From: Lawsonibacter sp.
GTDB taxonomy: Bacteria > Bacillota > Clostridia > Oscillospirales > Oscillospiraceae
DNA length: 14,205 nt
Reading direction: 5' to 3'
Assembly: GCA_022793355.1 (NCBI GenBank)
Contig: JAAWCR010000107.1
Span: 1-14,205, forward strand
Below the pieces are notes generated by a model. The model was given only the letters and a program-made list of their open reading frames with translations. It was not told where the DNA came from and did no database searches. The position numbers were made by a program, and so were the translations under genes. Positions 1 to 6,584 of this stretch are shown piece after piece; position 1 is the stretch's first letter; each line of letters opens with the position of its first letter.

Positions 1-22
1 GGAGAACCCTTCGGGGTTCTCC
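1..22. terminator. Hairpin downstream of the aldolase operon, probable bidirectional terminator
   Basis: A perfect 9-bp stem (GGAGAACCC / GGGTTCTCC) closes a TTCG tetraloop. It lies six bases past the stop codon of the LsrF-type gene. On the plus strand it is followed by a T run (24-29), so it is a textbook terminator for anything entering from the left. On the minus strand an A run precedes it and the U tract would fall outside the window, so termination of the dha/lsrF operon is likely but only half visible. Confidence 0.8.
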
Positions 23-27
23 ATTTT

Positions 28-912
28 TTACTTCTGATTTTTGATTTCCTGATAGACCTCATAGGCCTGGGATGCGGTGTAGTTCTCGTGAACCACCTTG
101 CCGATGGCCTGGGCCATGCCGGCGGGGCAGTCGGACTGGAAGATATTCCGGCCCATATCCACTCCATGAGCTCCCTCCCGGATGGCCTTGTAAGCCATCT
201 CCAGGGCCTCCGGCTCGGGCAGCTTCTTCCCTCCGGCGATGACGATGGGGACGGGACAGGCGGCGGCCACCCGCTCAAAGCCCTCGCAGTAGTAGCTCTT
301 GACGATGTTGGCTCCGTTTTCTGCCAGTACCCGGGTGGCCAGCAGGAAAAACTTCTCGGTGCGCTCCATCTCCTTGCCCACCGCCACCACTCCCAGGGTG
401 GGCACACCGTACCGGGTTCCGGCGTCGGCGGTGCGTGCGAGGAGCTCCAGAGAGCGGCTCTCGCCGGGCGCGCCGGTGAAGGTTTGCACCGCTACGCAGT
501 CGGCGTTCATCCGCAGGGCGTTCTCCATGTCGCTGGCAAAGCCGCCGCCGTTGGACATGTCGTCGTAGAGGACGGTAGAGTCGTAGGTCACCCGGAGGCA
601 TCGGCCCACCTGGGCGGCGGGGGAGATACAGGAGCGGAATATGCCTCGGGTGCCCATAAGCACATCCACATAGGGGATCAAGGGCGGGATCACCAGGTCA
701 ATACGCTCCAGACCGGCGGTGGGGCCCATGATGTAGCCGTGGTCAAAGGCCAGCATGACGGTGTTCCCTGACTTGGGGTGGAAGATACGGGCCAGCCGGG
801 TTTTCATGCCCCAGTCGCAGTGGGCCGCCCCTTTGACGTAGAAGCCCTCCTGGGCGGCGGGGATGTCCAGATGGTAGTCGTGAGCCGCTTTGTTTCCAAT
901 GTTGTCTGCCAT
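28..912 (-). CDS. LsrF-type class I aldolase / 3-hydroxy-5-phosphonooxypentane-2,4-dione thiolase family protein
   Basis: This 294-residue cytosolic protein has the length and near-continuous similarity of LsrF, a DeoC/FbaB-superfamily TIM barrel. E. coli LsrF transfers the acetyl group of phosphorylated AI-2 breakdown product to CoA, giving DHAP. Visible family marks are the N-terminal DWGMKTRLARIF, LAFDHGY around residue 57, PTAGLERID, the probable Schiff-base lysine K205 in IVKSYYCEGFERV, IVIAGGKKLPE and the phosphate-binding end GVDMGRNIFQS. The ATG at 912 follows an AAGGAG site inside the end of dhaK, only three bases after its stop, so the two genes are translationally close. AI-2 kinase LsrK and Lsr transport genes are not here; the partners are dihydroxyacetone-kinase subunits instead. 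The family is secure, but the substrate may differ from that of LsrF (a DHAP-yielding aldol or thiolytic cleavage of another phosphoketose). Confidence 0.88.
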   Translation of the reverse strand: MADNIGNKAAHDYHLDIPAAQEGFYVKGAAHCDWGMKTRLARIFHPKSGNTVMLAFDHGYIMGPTAGLERIDLVIPPLIPYVDVLMGTRGIFRSCISPAAQVGRCLRVTYDSTVLYDDMSNGGGFASDMENALRMNADCVAVQTFTGAPGESRSLELLARTADAGTRYGVPTLGVVAVGKEMERTEKFFLLATRVLAENGANIVKSYYCEGFERVAAACPVPIVIAGGKKLPEPEALEMAYKAIREGAHGVDMGRNIFQSDCPAGMAQAIGKVVHENYTASQAYEVYQEIKNQK

Positions 913-915
913 GGC

Positions 916-1914
916 TTACTCCTTGCTGTAGGCGGGGGTGTGGCAGGGGGTGTTCCACAGGCGGATGAATTCCTCGTCCCACTTGGCGATGTTCATCTGG
1001 AAGCCGCCGGCCTCCTGTACGGTGAGGATCTCACCCACCATGCTGGCCACCACTTTCACATCCATGTCTTTCAGGAACTCCACGGTATCTTTAAACAGCA
1101 CCAGCATCTCCATCATGGTGGTTGCCCCGCAGCCGTTAATCATCACGAAAGTCTTGTCCCCGGCCTTCAGCTCCAGATTCTTGCACAGGGCCTGGGCCAC
1201 CGTGGCCACGGTATCCTTGGAGGACATCATGGGCACCCGGACACCGCCGCCCTCGCCGTGCTGGCCGGCACCGATTTCCATCAGGTCGGTCTCGCCCAAA
1301 TCGCCGAAGGACATGCTGTTCTGGGGGTGGGTGGCGTCGGTGGACTTGACGGTGACGGAGGCCATGCTGTCGGCGTAGCGCTGGGCGATGGCGGCCACCT
1401 CGTCCAGGGACCTGCCCTCCCGAGCGGCGGCAGCGGCGATGTGGTACAGGGCCACCGCGACGGCCAGGCCCCGCTTATTGTCCTCGCCATTGGGGTCGTA
1501 CTGAATTTCCTCGCCGGTGACCACCTGGCGGATGTTCAGCCCAGCCTTCTGGGCCAGTTTCATGGCCTGTTTGCCGGCCAGCTGGTCGCCGGCGTAGTTC
1601 AGGGTGAGGAGCAGTACGCCGTGGCCCTTGTCGGCCAGCTTCATGGCGTCAAAGACCAGCTGTCCGTTGGGGGCGGCGAAGATGTCGCCCACAGCCTGAA
1701 CGTCCAGCATACCCTTGCCCACAAACCCGGCCTGGGCGGGCTCGTGGCCGGAACCGCCATAGGTTACAATAGTCACCCGGTCCGCGCCGGCCAGGTCCTT
1801 GCTAATCACCAGATGGCCGTCCACGTCCAGAATGTCGGGATAGGCCAGCCCCAGGCCGGTGAGCTCCTCGTCGGTGATGGTCTCGGGGGCGTTAATAAAC
1901 TTCTTCATTTTCAT
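916..1914 (-). CDS. dhaK: Dihydroxyacetone kinase subunit DhaK
   Basis: The 332-residue protein is a full-length DhaK, the subunit that holds a short ketose covalently through a histidine while DhaL supplies the phosphoryl group. Visible: KKFIN start, GGSGHEP at residues 53-59, NYAGD with the catalytic-type aspartate D110, EIGAGQHGEGG with the substrate-binding histidine H219 (E. coli His218), and the C-terminal HTPAY. The ATG at 1914 sits behind an excellent AAGGAGGT site with about six bases of spacing. It starts 27 bases after dhaL and ends three bases before the lsrF-type gene, so the three form one operon. The paired aldolase suggests that the phosphorylated product is a ketose phosphate for cleavage, or that DHA salvage feeds the same DHAP pool. 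Erythrulose-type kinases are also in this family, so the substrate is not certain. Confidence 0.93.
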   Translation of the reverse strand: MKMKKFINAPETITDEELTGLGLAYPDILDVDGHLVISKDLAGADRVTIVTYGGSGHEPAQAGFVGKGMLDVQAVGDIFAAPNGQLVFDAMKLADKGHGVLLLTLNYAGDQLAGKQAMKLAQKAGLNIRQVVTGEEIQYDPNGEDNKRGLAVAVALYHIAAAAAREGRSLDEVAAIAQRYADSMASVTVKSTDATHPQNSMSFGDLGETDLMEIGAGQHGEGGGVRVPMMSSKDTVATVAQALCKNLELKAGDKTFVMINGCGATTMMEMLVLFKDTVEFLKDMDVKVVASMVGEILTVQEAGGFQMNIAKWDEEFIRLWNTPCHTPAYSKE

Positions 1915-1941
1915 AAAGTTACCTCCTTAAAATCGACTGTC

Positions 1942-2549
1942 TTAGCGCTGCGCCAAACCCTGGAAAAAATAGGACATAGACATGGCCCCGGCGTCCGGGG
2001 TGCCGATGGTCTTTTCGCCGTAGCTTTTGGCCCGGCCAAATTTGGACACATACTGCTTGCTGTCCTCGGCCCCCTGGAGGGCGGCCCGGGCGGCGGCGGC
2101 AAAGAGCTCGCTTTCATCGCTGCCGTTGTAGGCCGCAATGGCTTGACTGGCGGGAATCAGGGTGTCCATCATGGTCTTGTCCCCCACCTTGGCCCCAGAT
2201 ATGCTGTCCAGCTCCTCCAGAGCCCGGGCAAAGATAGCCTGAAGGCCCGGCACGTCGATCTCCCCCCCGCGGGGGCCGCCTCCTGCATCCCATCCAGCCA
2301 AGTGTTCCACAGAGGGACCGCGCTGCCGCCGTTCAGCGTCATAACCGCCATAGCCGCGTCATCCAGCATGGATTTGATATCCCCATCCTCCTGCTCCACG
2401 GCGCCGGAAATGGCGTTGGCGATCTTGGTCATGGTCAGGCCGTGGTCGGCATCTCCAAAGCGGGAATCAATCTCGGTCAGCTCTGCCTCTGCGGCTATGA
2501 CGGATGCGCATCCGTTTTTCAGCCGCAGGGCAAATTCGGTTTTTGTCAT
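1942..2549 (-). pseudogene. dhaL: Dihydroxyacetone kinase subunit DhaL, frameshifted in a G7 homopolymer
   Basis: DhaL binds ADP/ATP and Mg and works with DhaK. The first part (ATG 2549, AGGTGAAC site just upstream) carries TEIDSRFGDADHGLTM, with the metal-binding aspartates D28, D33, D35 and H36. The rest, in another frame, carries GDKTMMDTLIPA, GRAKSYGEKTIG and the usual C-terminus ending in FFQGLAQR. The two frames join at the run of seven G on the minus strand (C run at 2262-2268). One extra G would restore GEIDVPGLQ and give about 202 residues, the normal family length. As read, translation leaves the frame near residue 97 and stops at 2169 (126 residues). No separate DhaM is present, so the phosphoryl donor (PEP through a distant DhaM, or ATP) is unknown. 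The break may be a sequencing or assembly error, a true mutation, or phase variation. Confidence 0.85.
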
Positions 2550-2609
2550 AGCGTTCACCTCCCCCTCGTGTAAAGCCTGTGAAATTTTGTGCCATGCTGT
2601 GTTTTTCCA

Positions 2610-2638
2610 AAGCGCACATATGTTACATATGTGCGCTT
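2610..2638. promoter_or_regulatory. Perfect 13-3-13 palindromic operator upstream of dhaL
   Basis: AAGCGCACATATG, the spacer TTA, and CATATGTGCGCTT are exact reverse complements over 13 bp on each side. The element begins immediately downstream of the predicted -10 box of the dhaLK-lsrF promoter, at the transcription start, a position where a bound repressor would block initiation. The adjacent SorC-family regulator, a family that binds long palindromes, is the obvious ligand. A shorter copy (TTACATATGT) lies in the regulator's own promoter. Confidence 0.82.
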
Positions 2639-2667
2639 GTATTAACACATGCTATTACATAAATCAA
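2639..2667 (-). promoter_or_regulatory. Sigma-70-type promoter of dhaL-dhaK-lsrF
   Basis: On the minus strand TTGATT (2667-2662) and TAATAC (2644-2639) are separated by exactly 17 bases, with TGTG just before the -10. The -10 match is moderate. The AT-rich region upstream and the operator directly downstream support the placement. The leader to dhaL is about 85 bases. Confidence 0.6.
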
Positions 2668-2719
2668 TTAAAAAATTTATTTCCACATAATAGACAGAAA
2701 AATAAAGGGGATTTTAGTG

Positions 2720-2770
2720 AAAAATACAATAAAATAAACCTCCCGAGCGGACGCCGCCGCCTGGGAGGTT
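2720..2770 (-). terminator. Rho-independent terminator of the SorC-family regulator gene
   Basis: AACCTCCC (2737-2744) pairs with GGGAGGTT (2763-2770) around a GC-rich loop that can pair further. On the minus strand the stem is followed by a T-rich tract (2736-2720: TTATTTTATTGTATTTTT). It lies 11 bases after the regulator stop and separates the regulator from the dha promoter. Confidence 0.85.
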
Positions 2771-2781
2771 ACAAATATTAC

Positions 2782-3714
2782 TTAGCGCTCCAACAGGGTT
2801 TTAATCAGCTCCGACCGGGCTACCAGATGGGTAAAAAAGCCGGATTTCAGGGCCCCGCACAGAGCCTTGGCGCTGGTGTTGGCCGAACAGACACCAATAA
2901 TGTTAGGACACCGTTTTAATATCTCAATGGGAATCTGAATGGCAAAATCCTGTTCCGACTGAATCACAAAGCCGTCCTCATTAAAATAGTAAATCAGCAT
3001 CCGGCCGCAGGCCCGCTGCCGCTGGAGCAGGCTGCCGTATCGAACCAGGGAGGCGAAGTCGGGGCTGGATGGGTAGTCCCCGATGTTGACCAGGGCGGTG
3101 TCCAGCGTTTCCCACTGCTGGTGGATCTGGCGGTACACCTCGGTGGAACACAGCACCTGCTTCTCCTCCAAACTCTCGGGCAGGGCCGGGAGGTAGAGAA
3201 AATGGGGGGTGGCCCCCATCTGCTGGGCCATCAGCCGGACGTTCTCGTTGGACTGGTAGTTGCGGGCGGGGATACTGGCGTTGCCTACCAGGGGGCAGAT
3301 ATCCGTAATGGTGCTGCTGGGCTGGGGGTTCTCCTCCAGCCAGGATACCAGCTGTCCGATCAAATACCCCCAGCCTACCCCCAGGCGGCGGACGCCAAGC
3401 TGCCGCAGCAGCTCCATGGCCCCCTGTGACAGAAGGCGATTGGTCGCGTCGGCGGTTGCACCCTCCTCCACCAGGACGCCCCCCCGGATGGAGCTGGACA
3501 ATTGCAGCCGCTCCAGCAGCCTGGCCTCCCGGGCACCCGGCTCGTGGATTGTAATTTCTACAATGCCCAGTTCCCGCGCCTCCGACAGCATCCGGCTGAC
3601 CAGCGGGCGGGATACCCCCAGGTCTCGGGCGATGTCGCTCTGTTTCTGGTCCTCCAAATAATACTTCCGCGCCACATAGGCCAGTTTTTTCTGCTTGCCC
3701 AGGTTGGTATCCAC
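2782..3714 (-). CDS. SorC/DeoR-type (CggR family) sugar-binding transcriptional regulator
   Basis: This 310-residue protein has the standard SorC architecture: an N-terminal helix-turn-helix (about residues 10-50; QSDIARDLGVSRPLVSRMLSEARELGIVEI) and a C-terminal sugar-phosphate-sensing domain (about 65-310) with the family marks LGVGWG near 111-116, PLVGN near 141-145 and the closing ALKSGFFTHLVARSELIKTLL. Length is normal for the family. The start is a GTG at 3714, which puts the helix-turn-helix at the expected distance from the N-terminus; the purine-rich GGGGGAA upstream is a weak site. Its own promoter carries an operator-like half-site also found in the perfect palindrome before dhaL, so autoregulation and control of dhaLK-lsrF are inferred. 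The effector is probably a phosphorylated ketose intermediate of that operon, which is unproven. Confidence 0.92.
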   Translation of the reverse strand: MDTNLGKQKKLAYVARKYYLEDQKQSDIARDLGVSRPLVSRMLSEARELGIVEITIHEPGAREARLLERLQLSSSIRGGVLVEEGATADATNRLLSQGAMELLRQLGVRRLGVGWGYLIGQLVSWLEENPQPSSTITDICPLVGNASIPARNYQSNENVRLMAQQMGATPHFLYLPALPESLEEKQVLCSTEVYRQIHQQWETLDTALVNIGDYPSSPDFASLVRYGSLLQRQRACGRMLIYYFNEDGFVIQSEQDFAIQIPIEILKRCPNIIGVCSANTSAKALCGALKSGFFTHLVARSELIKTLLER

Positions 3715-3736
3715 AAAAAATTCCCCCGCGTTTATA

Positions 3737-3756
3737 GCATATTACATATGTCAGCG
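3737..3756. promoter_or_regulatory. Degenerate operator copy in the regulator's own leader
   Basis: GCATATTACATATGTCAGCG shares TTACATATGT exactly with the centre and right arm of the palindrome at 2610-2638. The right arm is well kept and the left arm is poorly matched. It sits a few bases downstream of the predicted -10 box of the regulator gene, as expected for a weaker autoregulatory site. Confidence 0.6.
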
Positions 3757-3761
3757 TCTCA

Positions 3762-3790
3762 TTTATATCACAAATTGAGGGAGTCTGCAA
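3762..3790 (-). promoter_or_regulatory. Sigma-70-type promoter of the SorC-family regulator
   Basis: On the minus strand TTGCAG (3790-3785) and TATAAA (3767-3762) are 17 bases apart. TG one base before the -10 gives an extended -10. The regulator GTG lies about 48 bases downstream of the -10. Confidence 0.6.
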
Positions 3791-3867
3791 GCCCGCGAAA
3801 GGAAAAAACGAAATACGCCGGTTCGGCTGACTTCACGGTAGGGTGAAACTGTCTGGACGGGAGCGGG

Positions 3868-3905
3868 AAAAACGGAACGCAAAAAGCCGTAAATCGCTTT
3901 TTGCG
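3868..3905 (-). terminator. Hairpin after the membrane hybrid kinase gene, probable terminator
   Basis: CGCAAAAAGC (3878-3887) and GCTTTTTGCG (3896-3905) form a perfect 10-bp stem with an 8-base loop, 21 bases after the kinase stop codon. On the minus strand a run of five T follows four bases later (3872-3868). The T run is short, so termination may be partial. It would insulate the downstream regulator promoter from the kinase operon. Confidence 0.6.
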
Positions 3906-3926
3906 CCCGTCCTGTCTGCCCGTTCT

Positions 3927-6509
3927 TTATTTCAGATATTTTTTCAATTTGCAGGCAACGGCCTGTATGTCGATCGGTTTTGCCAAATGGTCGTTCATGC
4001 CGCACTCCAGGCACTTCTGAATATCCTCGGAAAACGCATCGGCAGTCATGGCGATGATGGGAATATCCGCGTCCCTGCGGCGCAGCTTCCGGATTGCCCG
4101 GGTGGCTTCGTAGCCGTCCATAACGGGCATCCGTACGTCCATGATAATTGCGTCATAGTATCCGACCGGAGATTTCTCAAATTTTGTGACGCAGATTTCT
4201 CCATTTTCGGCCCAGTCCAGCTCCAGTTCAAGGATAGTGAGCAGTTCCCTGGCAACTTCCCAGTTCAGCTCGTTGTCCTCCGCCAACAGGATGTGCTTTC
4301 CCCGGAGCTCCAGGGAGGCGGTTTCCTCAAAACCGGAAACTTCTTCCATATCAGTCCCGGCAACCCCTTTCAGGGCGTCAAGCAAAGTGGACTTGAACAG
4401 CGGTCTGGAGAGGAATCCGGAAATTCCTGCCTGCCTTGCCTCCGTCTCCATTCCGCTCCAGTCGCAGGCCGAGAGCAGCAGGGCCGGGCCGCCGTTCCCG
4501 CAGCTCAGCCGTATCTCCCGCGCGGCCTCAATCCCGTTCCGGTCCGGCAGATTCCAGCTCAAAAGTACAACTTGATACCCGTCGTTTTTGCGGCGGCGCT
4601 GGGCGATCATCTCCATCGCGCTCTCGGCGCTCAGGCACCATTCCGCACGGACGCCGATGGATTGCAGCGCCTGAGCCGTGCTGACGCACAGCCGCTCGTT
4701 TCCGTCAACAACCAGCATATTCCAGGCGGGAAGGACCGCGTCAACCTTTGGTTCCGCCGCCTTTTTCAGGTCGAGGACGACGTGGAATTCGCTGCCCTTG
4801 CCCTGCTCGCTCTGGACAGAAATTTTACCCTCCATGGCATCCACAATGTGCTTGGTGATTGCCATTCCCAGCCCGGATCCTTCTGTTTTCTGTACGCGGG
4901 TGTTGTCCTCCCGGCTGAAGGAGTCAAAGATTACCTCCTGGTATGCCTTTGACATGCCAATGCCCGTATCCCGCACCAGGAAGTGGGTACGGACCCAGGC
5001 GGCATCCGGCAGCGCCTCCTGATAGACCGACACCTGGACCGAACCGCCGTCGGGCGTAAATTTGACGGCGTTTCCCAACAGGTTGATCAAAACCTGATTC
5101 AGCCGCAGGCTGTCGCAGTACACATGCTCCGAGAGGATTTCGCAGGCAGTCGCGTCGAACTGCTGTTTTTTCGCCTTAACCTGGGGTTGAATGATGTTGA
5201 CGATGCTCTCCATAACCTTTCTCAGCGATAGCGGCTCAACATTCAGCGTCATTTTGCCGCTTTCAATCTTGGATATATCCAGCACATCGTTGATAAGGCC
5301 CAGCAGATGCTTGCTGGACAGGGCGATTTTGCGCAGGTACTCCTGCATCTGCTCCTGGTTGTGGGTGTTGGACATGGCCAAGGAAGTCATGCCAATGATG
5401 GCGTTCATGGGGGTGCGGATATCGTGGCTCATACTGGAGAGAAATTCCTGCTTTGCCGCGTTAGCGTGCTCGGCCTCCCTCTGCGCCCTTTCTGCGGCCT
5501 GCCGTGCCGCGTCCATCTCTATGTTCACGCGCTTTAATTCGGCCATCTGACTGCGGAATGTTCTCAAATACTGGAAGAATATGTAAAGGAGCATGGCGAT
5601 TACAGCGAAAGAGGAGAGATAGACAATGGTAAGCCAATGATCGCTCATAGCTGAAATCGCGTGATCCAATTCATCAAAAGGCAGAACCGTCACCAGATAC
5701 CACTCGCAGTAGGGCAGGCTGGTACAATACAGATGGTGGCGGGACTCGCCGCTTTTCAGGATAACGGAATAATCCTCGTTTGCGTTCATAGCGGCGGTCA
5801 GCTGGTCAATATAGAAGTCCGCCTCCTCATTCTGACCTTCAAAGATGCTGTAAAGCTTGTCAAAGTAATTTTGATGGATGCCGCCGTCGTTTCGGACGAC
5901 AAAGCTGCCGTCCTTGCGTATTACATAGGAATAGATCAGCGAGCTGTCCGAATCAAGAAAGAGGACCTCGCCCATATATTTGGATGAGAGACCCACAACA
6001 ATGGCCAGGCTGGCGCTTCCGTCGGACATGGGATACTCGCAGGGAACGCCAAACAAAATGACGTCGTCTCCTTCGCTGTTGACAGCGGATGCCGCTTTGC
6101 GCTCTCCCTCTTTTAAACTGGCTAAAAACGGCTCGGGATGGTTCGGCTGCACAGGGTCGCCGTAAATCATTTCAATTCTGCCGTCAGATGAATACAGGGC
6201 GGCGCACAAGAAACGCCGTGCCCTCGCGCCGTATTCGATCTCTTCCCTTGTACCGTAGCCGGAGGCTGTTTCATCCGCCGCAATGTGTGCGATGGATTCC
6301 GCCATGGTCAGGCGGAGATCAATAATTGTTTCAAAATGTAGAGATACCTGCTCATTCATTCCGGCCATATAGGCGGTGCCGATTTCCCCGATTGTATTTT
6401 CGCTCGTTTTGTGAATGGATATTCCCAAAAACAAAAATATGAAAATATTCAAGCAGATGATCCATGCGATACTGACCTTTAAGGAATGTGAAAAAGCTTG
6501 GCTTTTCAT
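3927..6509 (-). CDS. Membrane-bound hybrid sensor histidine kinase with two receiver domains
   Basis: The 860-residue protein starts with a membrane helix (about 11-31). An extracytoplasmic Cache-like sensor region of about 255 residues follows, then a second membrane helix (about 292-313) and an Ala/Glu-rich coiled coil (about 322-355). The kinase core has SHDIRTP with phospho-accepting H362, N box LLGNAVKF (N480), DTGIGM (514-519) and GSGLGM (544-549). A first receiver (about 597-715) is degenerate: VDGNE replaces VDDNE, and S651 stands at the acceptor position in LLSWNLPDRNG. The second receiver (about 738-857) is intact, with E744, D745, acceptor D791, T822 and K844. There is no DNA-binding or HPt domain, so the phosphoryl group must pass to an unseen partner. 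GGAG lies 11 bases before the ATG, a rather long spacing. The gene follows the cytosolic hybrid kinase by 75 bases and is probably cotranscribed. The signal sensed is unknown. Confidence 0.92.
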   Translation of the reverse strand: MKSQAFSHSLKVSIAWIICLNIFIFLFLGISIHKTSENTIGEIGTAYMAGMNEQVSLHFETIIDLRLTMAESIAHIAADETASGYGTREEIEYGARARRFLCAALYSSDGRIEMIYGDPVQPNHPEPFLASLKEGERKAASAVNSEGDDVILFGVPCEYPMSDGSASLAIVVGLSSKYMGEVLFLDSDSSLIYSYVIRKDGSFVVRNDGGIHQNYFDKLYSIFEGQNEEADFYIDQLTAAMNANEDYSVILKSGESRHHLYCTSLPYCEWYLVTVLPFDELDHAISAMSDHWLTIVYLSSFAVIAMLLYIFFQYLRTFRSQMAELKRVNIEMDAARQAAERAQREAEHANAAKQEFLSSMSHDIRTPMNAIIGMTSLAMSNTHNQEQMQEYLRKIALSSKHLLGLINDVLDISKIESGKMTLNVEPLSLRKVMESIVNIIQPQVKAKKQQFDATACEILSEHVYCDSLRLNQVLINLLGNAVKFTPDGGSVQVSVYQEALPDAAWVRTHFLVRDTGIGMSKAYQEVIFDSFSREDNTRVQKTEGSGLGMAITKHIVDAMEGKISVQSEQGKGSEFHVVLDLKKAAEPKVDAVLPAWNMLVVDGNERLCVSTAQALQSIGVRAEWCLSAESAMEMIAQRRRKNDGYQVVLLSWNLPDRNGIEAAREIRLSCGNGGPALLLSACDWSGMETEARQAGISGFLSRPLFKSTLLDALKGVAGTDMEEVSGFEETASLELRGKHILLAEDNELNWEVARELLTILELELDWAENGEICVTKFEKSPVGYYDAIIMDVRMPVMDGYEATRAIRKLRRRDADIPIIAMTADAFSEDIQKCLECGMNDHLAKPIDIQAVACKLKKYLK

Positions 6510-6584
6510 ACTTTTTTCATCTCCATAGTTATTTGCGTCTGCGCAGCCTGAGCGATGGCAGCCTCCTCTGTCCAGCCATACAAT

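Noticed and set aside
28..912. Deoxyribose-phosphate aldolase or fructose-bisphosphate aldolase as the identity of the first gene
   Set aside because: The superfamily is shared, but the DWGM...RIF start, the GPTxGLERID and the IKxYY-like lysine motif follow LsrF closely.
778..2919. A 713-codon open frame on the plus strand
   Set aside because: It lies antisense to dhaK, dhaL and part of the aldolase gene, which have clear family motifs and ribosome binding sites. Its His/Gly/Val-rich translation is typical of antisense frames in GC-rich DNA.
6506..6526. A six-codon frame (MEMKKV) overlapping the start of the membrane hybrid kinase as ATGA
   Set aside because: It has no ribosome binding site of its own, and its first bases supply the GGAG for the kinase start; chance is the simplest explanation.
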